Source: an uncultured Eubacteriales bacterium (lineage in GTDB: Bacteria; Bacillota; Clostridia; Peptostreptococcales; Anaerovoracaceae). Taken from it: DNA of 64,000 nt. This document shows, piece after piece, positions 19,408 to 26,993 of this stretch. Within the stretch, counting starts at the first letter, position 1. Every line of letters starts with the position of its first letter. The position numbers were made by a program, and so were the translations under genes. Location of the stretch: the NCBI GenBank assembly GCA_902790905.1, contig CADATO010000001.1, positions 62,001 to 126,000 on the forward strand, in the 5' to 3' direction. Below the pieces are notes generated by a model, which worked only from the letters and a program-made list of their open reading frames with translations, did not search any database and was not told the DNA's origin.

Positions 19408-20096
19408 GCCAGTTCCTCCTTTCCGATGACCGGGCCGTCCTTGCAGACCCGCTTGTATCCGTCTTTGACATGCATCGAGCAGCCCATGCAGGCGCCGAAG
19501 CCGCACGCCATGCGCGCCTCAAAGCTATACTGCCCGTCCGCCGCCTTGGCGTTCGCCGCCCGCAGCATGACTTCCGGGCCGCATGCGCAGATGTAGGCGC
19601 CGTCCGGCACATCGTCCGTAACATAGCCGCCGATGTTGAGGTGTGTCTCCACGCCGAGCGCTTCGAAGGCTTCCTTGAAGAAAACCTCTTCCTCCGAAGC
19701 AAAGCCCAGATAGACGACCGGCTTTTTATCCGCGATCGCCTTCGCCAGGCAGTACATCGGAGGCACGCCGACACCGCCGCCAACGAGCGCCGCGCCTTCC
19801 GGGATCTGATCGAGGTCATAGCCGTTGCCGAGCGGGGCCAGCACGTCGAGTTGTTCCCCTTCCGCCAGCCTTGTCATCTGATCCGTGCCGCCGCCGACGA
19901 CTTTGTAGACGAGGGTCATGACATCGCCGTCCATATCGCAGATGGAAATGGGCCGGCGCAGGAATCTGCCGGGCAGGCTGATCTGTACAAACTGTCCCGC
20001 CTTCACGTCGAAGGCCTCCGGGAAGCGGATTCTCATCTGCCAGATGCTTCTGGCGATGTTCTTGTTCTCGATGATCTCTGCGATCTGCTGTTTCAT
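19401..20096 (-). CDS. pyrK: Dihydroorotate dehydrogenase B, electron-transfer subunit
   Basis: The 231-residue flavoprotein has the FAD-binding RRPISICDMDGD motif, the NAD-binding GGGVGVPPMY stretch and the four-Cys [2Fe-2S] site CGFGACMGC plus a later Cys in KRVCKDG. It forms the PyrD2PyrK2 complex that reduces NAD. It is the first structural gene of the pyr operon, 13 bases after the end of the T run of the leader terminator, with the SD AGGAGAAAGC. Its expression therefore depends on read-through of that terminator. Confidence 0.96.
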   Translation of the reverse strand: MKQQIAEIIENKNIARSIWQMRIRFPEAFDVKAGQFVQISLPGRFLRRPISICDMDGDVMTLVYKVVGGGTDQMTRLAEGEQLDVLAPLGNGYDLDQIPEGAALVGGGVGVPPMYCLAKAIADKKPVVYLGFASEEEVFFKEAFEALGVETHLNIGGYVTDDVPDGAYICACGPEVMLRAANAKAADGQYSFEARMACGFGACMGCSMHVKDGYKRVCKDGPVIGKEELAW

Positions 20097-20108
20097 GCTT
20101 TCTCCTGT

Positions 20109-20140
20109 TTTAAAAAAAGTTATCCGAAACGGATAACTTT
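20109..20140 (-). terminator. Attenuator terminator in the pyr leader
   Basis: An 11-bp perfect stem, AAAGTTATCCG with CGGATAACTTT (20116-20126 and 20130-20140, loop TTT), is followed by TTTTAAAAC on the minus strand. The 5' arm begins within the leader-peptide stop codon, so a ribosome that reaches the stop would block folding. Confidence 0.88.
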
Positions 20141-20243
20141 ACTTAGTCTCATAAATACGGGCGAAAAGAACGCCTTTTTCAGCGGCGGGAATACGAATGC
20201 TGTTCTTTGCAGTTCTTCGTTCCAATCCGCTGTGCTGTCTCAT
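20139..20243 (-). CDS. Putative pyr operon leader peptide (34 residues)
   Basis: This short frame has an excellent ribosome site (GAAGGAGG, 5-6 bases before ATG 20243) and ends with TAA at 20139-20141, the very edge of the terminator stem. The peptide starts MRQHSGLERRTAKNSI and ends FARIYETK; it has no run of one amino acid, so classic starvation-sensing of an amino acid is unlikely. Codons 24-28 (GGC GTT CTT TTC GCC) form a T-rich loop in a small GGCG/CGCC hairpin, a possible UTP-sensitive pause site. This layout is like the E. coli pyrL leader before pyrBI, where a ribosome following paused polymerase prevents termination when UTP is low. Function is inferred from layout only. Confidence 0.7.
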   Translation of the reverse strand: MRQHSGLERRTAKNSIRIPAAEKGVLFARIYETK

Positions 20244-20268
20244 CCGTCCCTCCTTCATATTCTCAAAT

Positions 20269-20297
20269 ATGATACCACAACGGACCCTCTGATTCAA
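20269..20297 (-). promoter_or_regulatory. Sigma-A promoter of the pyr operon
   Basis: TTGAAT (20292-20297), a 17-base spacer and TATCAT (20269-20274) with an extended -10 TG. The start point would lie about 20 bases before the leader-peptide ATG. Confidence 0.78.
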
Positions 20298-20361
20298 CGG
20301 CAACAATGCGCCTGCAGGCTGAGATATTTTGCGCCATCCTTTTCAGCGCGGCAGAAAGCGA

Positions 20362-20390
20362 TTCCAAAACCTATCAGGCTGGTATATAAT
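20362..20390 (+). promoter_or_regulatory. Promoter of the glutamate-cysteine ligase-like gene
   Basis: TTCCAA (20362-20367), a 17-base spacer and TATAAT (20385-20390); an alternative is extended TGG-TATATA at 20380-20388. The -35 overlaps a GCGATTCC octamer (20358-20365). Confidence 0.55.
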
Positions 20391-20449
20391 AAATAGGCAT
20401 TGTGGTTAGCGACAGAAAACCCAATACATGGAATGAGAAAGGGATCCTT

Positions 20450-21721
20450 ATGAAGGACTATTACGCGCTGAACAAACAGGCGCTCATAAACTATTTTGAA
20501 GAAGGCAGCAAGGGCTGCATCTGCGAATCGCTCGGTGTGGAGATCGAGCATTTTGTCGTGTACGGCGAAGACGCCGCGAAAAAAGCCGGCGTCCCTGTCC
20601 ACACGGCTGTCTCCTACTACGGCGAAGGCGGGATCGAAGAGATCCTGTACAAACTCTGCGAGCGGTACCCGAAACACGAAAAGATCATGGTGGACGATCA
20701 TTGCCTGGGCTTTAAGGTCAGCGGCTTCATCGTGACGCTGGAGCCCGCCGCACAGCTCGAGATCAGCATCGCGCCCTTTTCCTCCATCGATAAGATCAAA
20801 GCCGTCTATGAGGAATTCAGAGCCTCTGTCGAGGGTGTCATCAGCGCATACGGATATGAACTGATCAACGAAGGCTACCAGCCCGCGAGCAAGGTGCTGG
20901 ATCTGAAGATCATCCCGAAGGAACGCTACGAGCTGATGAACCGCTGGTTCGGCACCTCCGGCACACGCGGACGCAACATGATGCGCGGCACTGCATCTGT
21001 GCAGGTCTCGATCGACTACCGCGACAGCGGGGACTTCGGCCGCCGCTTTAGGGCCGCCTATATCGTCATGCCGCTGATCAAACTCTGGATGGACAACTGC
21101 AAGACGTTCGAAGGCGAACCAAATACGATGCGGCTGCGCAGAACGGAGATCTGGGACAACGTCGACCCGGCCAGATCGGGCATCGTCCCCCATCTGTTTG
21201 ACAAACCGGAAGGCAGCAGTGAGTACCCGCCCTACGGGTTTGCCGAGTATGCGGATTACATCATGAACATGCCGCCGATCTTCATCCCCGAAGACGGCAA
21301 GGATGTCTACACAGCCGGCAGCACGACCGCCGAGATCTTCGCGGAGAAAGAGATCGACCGCCCGATGGTCGAGCACCTCATCTCCATGGTCTTCCCCGAC
21401 GTGCGCCTCAAGACATACATCGAGATCCGCGGTGCGGACTGCACAGAACCGGAACGCGCATATGCTTATGCCGCAATGGTGAAAGGCACGCTGTACAACG
21501 AGGAATTCATTGATCATGCGATGGCGTTCATGACAAAGCGCCAGCTCAGCGCCAAGGATATCAAGGACAGCGAGGCGTCCCTCATGGCGAACGGCTGGTA
21601 CGGTGAGATCTACGGCATCCCCGTCAGAAAAGCCGCCGTCACACTGCTTGAGTATGCGAAAGAGCACCTGCCTGAAGTGGAAACGCACTATCTCGATCCG
21701 TTTTATGAAATGATCAAATGA
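20450..21721 (+). CDS. Glutamate-cysteine ligase-like (GCS2 family) protein
   Basis: The start MKDYYALNKQALINYF at 20450 gives 423 residues. SLGVEIEHFVV matches the ATP/Mg-binding GxExE-type entry of the carboxylate-amine ligase fold, LEPAAQLEISIAPFSSID matches the (E)PxxQLEI(S) motif of the EgtA/plant-type GCS2 group, and GTSGTRGRNMMRGTASVQVSIDYRD matches its central motif. Such enzymes join the gamma-carboxyl of glutamate to an amine, usually cysteine. It is translationally coupled to the next gene (ATGA overlap), a circularly permuted ATP-grasp enzyme, so the pair should make a gamma-glutamyl peptide, perhaps glutathione or a related thiol. The exact acceptor is not known. Confidence 0.85.
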   Translation: MKDYYALNKQALINYFEEGSKGCICESLGVEIEHFVVYGEDAAKKAGVPVHTAVSYYGEGGIEEILYKLCERYPKHEKIMVDDHCLGFKVSGFIVTLEPAAQLEISIAPFSSIDKIKAVYEEFRASVEGVISAYGYELINEGYQPASKVLDLKIIPKERYELMNRWFGTSGTRGRNMMRGTASVQVSIDYRDSGDFGRRFRAAYIVMPLIKLWMDNCKTFEGEPNTMRLRRTEIWDNVDPARSGIVPHLFDKPEGSSEYPPYGFAEYADYIMNMPPIFIPEDGKDVYTAGSTTAEIFAEKEIDRPMVEHLISMVFPDVRLKTYIEIRGADCTEPERAYAYAAMVKGTLYNEEFIDHAMAFMTKRQLSAKDIKDSEASLMANGWYGEIYGIPVRKAAVTLLEYAKEHLPEVETHYLDPFYEMIK

Positions 21722-23097
21722 CAAACAACGAACTTAGAAACGAAGTCAACGAAGCGTACATCGCCCACATCCGCGCACACCGCGAAGAAAACCGCAAAGG
21801 CATGGCAGCCATGCGGGAGGATCTGCTGCACTCCACCCTGTTCAACGGGGAGCGCGTGATCTCCGCCCCGCTCGGGATTCCGAAGGTGTTCTCTGAAGAG
21901 GACATCGAGCGATTCCGCTATGCGACAGAGACGACGCACAGCATCTGCTGCAAGATGATCCGGCACTACATCGACGACCCGGCCTACCGGGCAGCTTTTC
22001 CGTACTCCAAAGAGTGCGAGCAGCTGATCCTCACCGATGCGGGCTACGAGAGCCTGCTTCCGATGGCGCGCTTTGACATCTTCTACAACGAAGAGACCGG
22101 CGACTACAAGTTCTGCGAGATCAACACCGACGGCACGAGCGCGATGAACGAGGACTACGTGCTGGACAAGGCGTACTTCCACAGCCCCGCCCACCAAGCG
22201 GTCATCCGGGAGTATGCGTTCGAGAACTTCGACCTGTTCACGCCCTGGATCGAGACGTTCCTGCGTCTGTATGACACCTGGAGGGATCCGCGCGGGCTGG
22301 CGCCCCACACCATCAACATCGCCATCACGGACTTCATGGACCGCGGCGTCGTGCGGGAGTTTGAAGAGTTTGCAAGACGTTTCCAAAAGGCCGGCGTGTT
22401 CTGTCAGGTCGTGGATGCGCGCGACATGGTCTACAAAGACGGACTGCTCTACTCGCCGGAGGGCTGGGTGATCGACGCCATCTACCGGCGCGCCGTGACC
22501 GGTGACGTACTGCGCAGACTGGACAGCTGCCCAGACTTCCTGCAGGCCGTAAAAGACGGCCGCGTGTTCCTGTGCGGCGCGTTCCGCTCGCAGGTGGTGC
22601 ACACGAAGTGGACGTTCCTGGCGATGCACCTCGCGGAGACAAAGCGATTCCTTACTGAAGAGGAGTCTGCCTTCATCGACGCCCACATCCCCCTCACCGT
22701 CGACCTGTCCGAGGACGGCATCACCGCCTCCTCCGCCGGTATATCCAAAGAAGACGTCCTCGCGAACAAGGACGCCTACATCATCAAGCCGTATGACGAT
22801 TTCGGGTCGGTCGGCGTGACCGCCGGGGTCACCGTGAGCCAGGAGGAATGGGCATCCGCCGTGCACGCCGCGTACGGCACCGGCTTCATCTGCCAGGAGT
22901 ACTGCACGCAGTACGCGACGACGAACATCGACCTCGCCGAAGACGGCGACTTCGCGCCGTTCATCAACATGTCCGGGCTGTACTGCTACGACGGCAAGTT
23001 CACCGGGGTCTTCTCCAGGCAATCCCCGGGCGGTATCATCGCCTCCCACCACAACGAGAAGAACTTACCGACCTATGTCGTGACCGGGCGCCGCTAG
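21718..23097 (+). CDS. Circularly permuted ATP-grasp ligase (glutathionylspermidine synthase-like)
   Basis: The ATG at 21718 overlaps the upstream TGA. The 459-residue protein shows FDIFYNEETGDYKFCEINTDGTSAMNED (about 118-145), the nucleotide/Mg motif region of glutathionylspermidine synthase-like and other circularly permuted ATP-grasp proteins. ANKDAYIIKPYDDFGSVGVTAG (about 348-370) supplies the ATP-binding Lys, and SRQSPGGIIASH ends the domain. True GshB is not permuted, so this would be a non-homologous second-step ligase for the gamma-glutamyl product of the gene before it, or an enzyme adding a different amine. No amidase domain is attached. The C-terminus ends 48 bases before a shared terminator. 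Confidence 0.75.
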   Translation: MTNNELRNEVNEAYIAHIRAHREENRKGMAAMREDLLHSTLFNGERVISAPLGIPKVFSEEDIERFRYATETTHSICCKMIRHYIDDPAYRAAFPYSKECEQLILTDAGYESLLPMARFDIFYNEETGDYKFCEINTDGTSAMNEDYVLDKAYFHSPAHQAVIREYAFENFDLFTPWIETFLRLYDTWRDPRGLAPHTINIAITDFMDRGVVREFEEFARRFQKAGVFCQVVDARDMVYKDGLLYSPEGWVIDAIYRRAVTGDVLRRLDSCPDFLQAVKDGRVFLCGAFRSQVVHTKWTFLAMHLAETKRFLTEEESAFIDAHIPLTVDLSEDGITASSAGISKEDVLANKDAYIIKPYDDFGSVGVTAGVTVSQEEWASAVHAAYGTGFICQEYCTQYATTNIDLAEDGDFAPFINMSGLYCYDGKFTGVFSRQSPGGIIASHHNEKNLPTYVVTGRR

Positions 23098-23144
23098 CGC
23101 CCGTTTTTTTCTTACAACGATCAACAAAACATATACCCATATGA

Positions 23145-23175
23145 AAAAACCACCCGGTCTACCAGGTGGTTTTCT
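23145..23175. terminator. Two-way terminator between convergent genes
   Basis: The stem AAAACCACC/GGTGGTTTT encloses a loop with a nested GGT/ACC, flanked by A and T runs so that it can serve both strands. Confidence 0.8.
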
Positions 23176-23194
23176 TACTTTCTAAATCATTCGA

Positions 23195-24211
23195 TCAGTG
23201 AACGATATACACCTTGCAGCGCGGCATGCCCCAGCTGCTGCAGGAGTCATTGCCGATGTGCAGATCGATCCAGTCTGCCGGCAGACCGCCGCGGTCCTGG
23301 ACGACGACATACCCGACGCCTTCGATATAGAGTTCAGTACCGAACGGCAGACCGTTCATCGCGACTGTCCTGTACGGGGTCGGATAAGCGCCGGATGCCG
23401 TTGCGTAGTGACCCTCGGCAAAGTTGTATGCACTGATCGTGTAGGTGCCAAGGTATTCCATGCCGTCCGTGCTGGCAGAAGTAGGCGTGTAGCTGCTCCC
23501 GCTGCCGGAGGAACTGCTGGTCTGGGCTGGCTCTTCTTCCGGTTCGGGTTCCGGCTCAGGCTCTTTTGTGCCCGTGACGACAACCTTGTCGACCGGCTCT
23601 TTGGTCACAGTCTGATCCACCGCTACGCTGCTGATGACTTTGCCGTTCAGCAGGGTCTCGAAATAGGTGGTCTCCATGGCCCCGTTTTCACCCTCCTGCG
23701 TCACCTGTGTCTCGCCGAGCGCAAACCCGTCATCTTCCATCTCTACCGTGTCAAACGGGATCTCTTCCTCCGCCGAGGTGTATCTGGTGGTCTTGAAGCC
23801 GACAACCGGCGACTCACTTGTTTCATTGAGTCCGATGATGTAGCTGACCGCATCTGCGCCGTTCATGACGACCGGGTGCGTGTTCGCATCTTCAAAATCG
23901 TATTTGGTGACGGTGATCTCATTGACCATCTCGATTTCCTGCTGGGCTTCGAAGTCGCTGCCCGCATAGTGCATGCGCAGACCTGTCTCCACCGATTCGC
24001 CGGCAGCCTTACTGTCGACCACCGCGACCGGGACGCCGTCTACGTTCACCACCCACGGATCGGTGACCCGCTCCCCTGTTGCATAGACCGCATAGGGCTG
24101 AGCGAAGGTCATGCCGACGACCGCTGCGCAGATGAACAGGATCGAGAACAAAAGCGTGATCTTGATCTGTCCCTCTTTTGTAGATGTTTGTCTCTTACAG
24201 AAATCAATCAT
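23195..24211 (-). CDS. Secreted G5 and 3D domain cell-wall protein
   Basis: The ATG at 24211 has GGGAGG 6 bases upstream, giving 338 residues. A membrane anchor or signal helix (ITLLFSILFICAAVVGMTFA, about 16-35) is followed by a helical/DUF348-like part, a G5 domain (about 140-215, VTQEGENGAMETTYFETLLNGK ending VVVTGTK), a Pro-Glu then Ser-Gly-Thr linker (216-250) and a C-terminal 3D domain with TISAYNFAEG and VVQDRGGLPADWIDLHIG. G5-3D proteins of the YabE/RpfB group act on peptidoglycan, probably as lytic transglycosylases; the 3D aspartates are in the last two motifs. It probably remodels the wall during growth or dormancy exit. Confidence 0.88.
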   Translation of the reverse strand: MIDFCKRQTSTKEGQIKITLLFSILFICAAVVGMTFAQPYAVYATGERVTDPWVVNVDGVPVAVVDSKAAGESVETGLRMHYAGSDFEAQQEIEMVNEITVTKYDFEDANTHPVVMNGADAVSYIIGLNETSESPVVGFKTTRYTSAEEEIPFDTVEMEDDGFALGETQVTQEGENGAMETTYFETLLNGKVISSVAVDQTVTKEPVDKVVVTGTKEPEPEPEPEEEPAQTSSSSGSGSSYTPTSASTDGMEYLGTYTISAYNFAEGHYATASGAYPTPYRTVAMNGLPFGTELYIEGVGYVVVQDRGGLPADWIDLHIGNDSCSSWGMPRCKVYIVH

Positions 24212-24219
24212 GATTGCCT

Positions 24220-24240
24220 CCCCAATCCCATGGATTCGGG
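24220..24240 (-). promoter_or_regulatory. Hairpin covering the ribosome site of the G5/3D gene
   Basis: The arms CCCGAATCC and GGATTGGGG (one G-G mismatch, loop ATG) lie next to the start codon, and the second arm shares bases with the GGGGAGG Shine-Dalgarno. It could limit translation initiation. Confidence 0.4.
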
Positions 24241-24267
24241 CAAAAACCAAGCTGTCCTTACAAGGCA

Positions 24268-24297
24268 AATATAAATTGAGCCTGTAAAACCACGCAA
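24268..24297 (-). promoter_or_regulatory. Probable promoter of the G5/3D gene
   Basis: TTGCGT (24292-24297), an 18-base spacer and TATATT (24268-24273). Confidence 0.5.
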
Positions 24298-24329
24298 CAA
24301 AAGCGGCCCATTTTTCACGAAACCAACAC

Positions 24330-24357
24330 AAAAACCGGCATTTCTGCCGGCTTTTTT
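24330..24357. terminator. Terminator downstream of purC
   Basis: On the minus strand AAAAAAGCCGGCA/TGCCGGTTTTT ends the purC transcript; on the other strand the hairpin is also followed by T residues. Confidence 0.85.
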
Positions 24358-24389
24358 ACGTGTTCTTTACGAGTTGTGCTGCTGCAGGA

Positions 24390-25262
24390 CTAGTCGATCG
24401 TCTTGCCGGAGAGCAGATGATACGCCTCCTTGTACTTCTCGATCGTCTTGTCGATGACATCCTGCGGGAGCAGATAGTCGCTGTCCGGGTTGGCCTTCAG
24501 CCAGTCACGGACAAACTGCTTGTCGTAGGACGGCTGGCTCTTGCCGGGTTCATACCCTTCGAGCGGCCAGAAGCGGCTGCTGTCCGGAGTGAGCATCTCG
24601 TCGCCGATGATGACGTTGCCCTCTTCGTCCAGACCGAACTCGAACTTGGTGTCCGCGATGATGATGCCTCTTTCACGGGCATACTCTGCACACTTCTTGT
24701 AGATCGCGATGGTGAAGTCGCGGATCTTGGTCGCATACTCTTCGCCGTGGCCCGGGAATTCCTTCTCGATGACCTCGATGCTCTTCTCGAAGGAGATGTT
24801 CTCGTCGTGGTCGCCGATCTCCGCCTTGGTGCTCGGTGTGTAAATGGGTTCGGGCAGCTGCTCGGACTCCTTGAGACCTTCGGGCAGCTTGATGCCGCAG
24901 ACGGTGCCGTCCTTCTGGTAGTTCGCCCAGCCGCTGCCGGTGATGTAGCCGCGGACGATGCACTCGATCGGCAGCATGGTCAGCTTGCGGCACATCATGC
25001 TGTTGCCGTCAAACTGCGGCTGCTGGAAGAACTCCGGCATATCCTTGACATCCGTGGAGATAACGTGGTTCGGAACGATGTCCGTGGTCAGATCAAACCA
25101 GAACTTGCTCATCTGGGTCAGGACGGTGCCCTTCTTTTCAATCTTGTTCTTCAGAATGACGTCGAACGCCGAAATGCGGTCTGTGGCAACCATGATCAGG
25201 CTGTCGCCGATGTCGTAGATTTCTCTGACTTTACCTTCTTTGAAGGGGGTATACTCCTGCAT
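24390..25262 (-). CDS. purC: SAICAR synthetase (purC)
   Basis: The ATG at 25262 has AAGGAG 6 bases upstream; a nearby ATG at 25280 has no ribosome site. The 290-residue protein starts MQEYTPFKEGKVREIYDIGDSLIMVATDRISAFDV, the nucleotide-binding front of SAICAR synthetases, followed by ECIVRGYITGSGW and DTKFEFGLDEEGNVIIGDEMLTPDSSRFW. It joins aspartate to CAIR in purine synthesis. The length and sequence fit the longer, yeast-like form rather than the 235-residue B. subtilis form. It stands alone, not in a pur operon, and lies downstream of tRNA-Val, which has its own terminator between. Confidence 0.95.
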   Translation of the reverse strand: MQEYTPFKEGKVREIYDIGDSLIMVATDRISAFDVILKNKIEKKGTVLTQMSKFWFDLTTDIVPNHVISTDVKDMPEFFQQPQFDGNSMMCRKLTMLPIECIVRGYITGSGWANYQKDGTVCGIKLPEGLKESEQLPEPIYTPSTKAEIGDHDENISFEKSIEVIEKEFPGHGEEYATKIRDFTIAIYKKCAEYARERGIIIADTKFEFGLDEEGNVIIGDEMLTPDSSRFWPLEGYEPGKSQPSYDKQFVRDWLKANPDSDYLLPQDVIDKTIEKYKEAYHLLSGKTID

Positions 25263-25311
25263 GCTGTTCTCCTTATTCATGATCTCTGAGGTGGAATCGC
25301 TCCGTGCGATT

Positions 25312-25344
25312 CTTAATAAACAACCGCCGACGCGAGGCCGGCGG
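25312..25344 (-). terminator. Terminator after tRNA-Val
   Basis: A GC-rich stem (CCGCCGG with TCGGCGG) lies 7 bases after the tRNA CCA end and is followed by TTGTTTATT. Confidence 0.65.
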
Positions 25345-25350
25345 TCTTGC

Positions 25351-25426
25351 TGGTGTTCCGTAGGGGGCTCGAACCCATGACCTTGTGGTTGTGACCCACA
25401 CGCTCTCCCAGCTGAGCTAACGGAAC
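25351..25426 (-). tRNA. tRNA-Val (CAC), CCA encoded
   Basis: The cloverleaf is complete: acceptor GTTCCGT/ACGGAAC, D arm GCTCAGCTGGGAGAGC, anticodon stem TGTGG/CCACA around loop GTCACAA, variable AGGTC and T arm with GGTTCGAGCC. CCA is genome-encoded after discriminator A. The anticodon CAC reads GUG valine codons. Base 32 is G where a pyrimidine is normal. An extended -10 (TGATACAAT) about 30 bases upstream of the 5' end is a likely promoter. Confidence 0.92.
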
Positions 25427-25542
25427 ATACTAGCCGGGTCGTTCCCGAACACGAGTATTGTATCACAAAGTCCTGCGCAATGATACCCTATATTTAAGAC
25501 AAACTTGAATTTATCCCGCCCCGGACGCTGCGGCAGGACCGG

Positions 25543-25557
25543 GAATTGTCGCAATTC
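25543..25557. other. Short palindrome upstream of the malic enzyme promoter
   Basis: GAATTG-TCG-CAATTC, a perfect 6-bp dyad about 40 bases before the -35. It could be an operator; nothing else in 25427-25597 was recognised except a GCGATTCC octamer at 25579. Confidence 0.3.
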
Positions 25558-25597
25558 GGACACCGCAAATTGCGCATGGCGATTCCTTTATAAAATG

Positions 25598-25626
25598 TTG
25601 AAATGGCAAGGCGGCATCCGTATAAT
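25598..25626 (+). promoter_or_regulatory. Sigma-A promoter of the malic enzyme gene
   Basis: TTGAAA (25598-25603), a 17-base spacer and TATAAT (25621-25626), close to consensus. Confidence 0.85.
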
Positions 25627-25700
25627 GGAATAGATTCCAGAGACTTAGAGATACCCACATCGTTTACATATCTGAAGAACCAGTAAGAAAGGAAATCACC

Positions 25701-26876
25701 ATGGATTACGCCAAGGAATCGCTCAAGCTCCACGAACAGTGGAAAGGCAAGATCGAAGTCATCGCCACCGTACCGGTCGAGAACAAGGACGACCTGTCCC
25801 TCGCCTACACCCCCGGCGTTGCCGAGCCCTGCCTCGAGATCCAGAAGCATCCCGAAAAGAGCTATGAACTCACCCGCCGCCACAACATGTGCGCGGTCAT
25901 CACAGACGGCACCGCTGTCCTGGGCCTTGGCGACATCGGTCCTGAAGCCGGTATGCCCGTCATGGAGGGCAAATGCGTGCTGTTCAAGTCCTTCGCAGAT
26001 GTCGACGCCTTCCCGCTCTGCATCAAGAGCCAGGATGTCGACACCATCGTCGAGACCATCTACCAGATCAGCGGCTCCTTCGGCGGCATCAACCTCGAAG
26101 ACATTGCAGCCCCCCGCTGCTTTGAGATCGAAAGAAAGCTCAAAGAGCGCTGCGACATTCCAATCTTCCACGACGACCAGCACGGCACGGCGGTCATTAC
26201 CCTCGCGGGCCTGACCAACGCGCTGAAAGTCGTCGGCAAGAAGAAGGAAGACGTCCGCATCGTCACCTCCGGCGCCGGTGCAGCTGCCATCTCCATCACC
26301 AAACTCCTGCTCTCCGCAGGCTTTGAAGACGTCATCATGACCGACCGCCGCGGCATCATCTACAAGGGCCGCGAAGAAGGCATGAACTGGATCAAGGAAG
26401 AGATGGCCGAGATCACGAATAAAGAAGGCATGAAGGGTTCCCTCGCCGACGCGCTCAAAGGCGCGGATATCTTCATCGGCGTCAGCGCCCCCGGCCTTGT
26501 CACGCAGGACATGGTCCGCAGCATGGCCAAGGATCCGATCATCTTCGCCTGCGCGAACCCGACCCCCGAGATCTTCCCGGACGAAGCGAAAGCAGCCGGC
26601 GCTGCCGTCATCTCAACAGGCCGCTCCGATTTCCCGAACCAGATCAACAACGTCCTCGCCTTCCCGGGCATCTTCCGCGGCACCTTCGATGTGCGCGCCA
26701 GCGACATCAACGAAGAGATGAAGATCGCAGCGGCGCATGCCCTGGCGGAGCTCATCTCCGACGAGGAACTGTCCGCAGACTACATCATCCCGAAGGCGTT
26801 CGACCCGAAGGTCGGTCCTGCTGTTGCGAAGGCAGTCGCCGAGGCGGCCAGAAAGTCCGGCGTTGCCAGACTGTAA
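25701..26876 (+). CDS. NAD(P)-dependent malic enzyme, short form
   Basis: The 391-residue enzyme decarboxylates malate to pyruvate. The N-terminal half has SLAYTPGVAEPCLEI (catalytic Tyr), TDGTAVLGLGDIGPEAGMPVMEGKCVLFK (catalytic Lys) and PIFHDDQHGTAVI (metal-binding Asp pair). The NAD(P) domain has TSGAGAAAIS and later SAPGLVT and FACANPTPEI. The short bacterial form lacks the C-terminal phosphotransacetylase-like domain of the longer MaeB. A GGAATCGC octamer lies 14 bases into the gene. It is monocistronic with a strong promoter and a terminator. Confidence 0.95.
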   Translation: MDYAKESLKLHEQWKGKIEVIATVPVENKDDLSLAYTPGVAEPCLEIQKHPEKSYELTRRHNMCAVITDGTAVLGLGDIGPEAGMPVMEGKCVLFKSFADVDAFPLCIKSQDVDTIVETIYQISGSFGGINLEDIAAPRCFEIERKLKERCDIPIFHDDQHGTAVITLAGLTNALKVVGKKKEDVRIVTSGAGAAAISITKLLLSAGFEDVIMTDRRGIIYKGREEGMNWIKEEMAEITNKEGMKGSLADALKGADIFIGVSAPGLVTQDMVRSMAKDPIIFACANPTPEIFPDEAKAAGAAVISTGRSDFPNQINNVLAFPGIFRGTFDVRASDINEEMKIAAAHALAELISDEELSADYIIPKAFDPKVGPAVAKAVAEAARKSGVARL

Positions 26877-26916
26877 CGGGCAAACAGAATAACAGATGCC
26901 TATCCATAATCGAAAT

Positions 26917-26948
26917 AAAGACCGATTCCCTGCGAACCGGTCTTTTCG
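26917..26948. terminator. Terminator of the malic enzyme gene
   Basis: The stem AAAGACCG/CGGTCTTT with a 13-base loop is followed by TTTTCG; it faces the convergent SGNH hydrolase gene. Confidence 0.75.
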
Positions 26949-26993
26949 TTGCGTGCAGTTCTTTTGTTGTTTGATGGTGCGGCTTTCGGCAGC

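Noticed and set aside
20139..20243. Amino-acid-starvation attenuation by the pyr leader peptide
   Set aside because: The peptide has no cluster of codons for one amino acid, and the operon makes pyrimidines.
24212..24330. A c-di-AMP (ydaO-type) riboswitch before the G5/3D gene
   Set aside because: Such genes often have one, but the conserved core sequences are not present in this short leader.
25351..25426. tRNA-His reading of the tRNA gene
   Set aside because: The plus strand shows TTGTGAC, but the D arm and the GGTTCGAGCC T arm fix the minus strand, where the anticodon is CAC.
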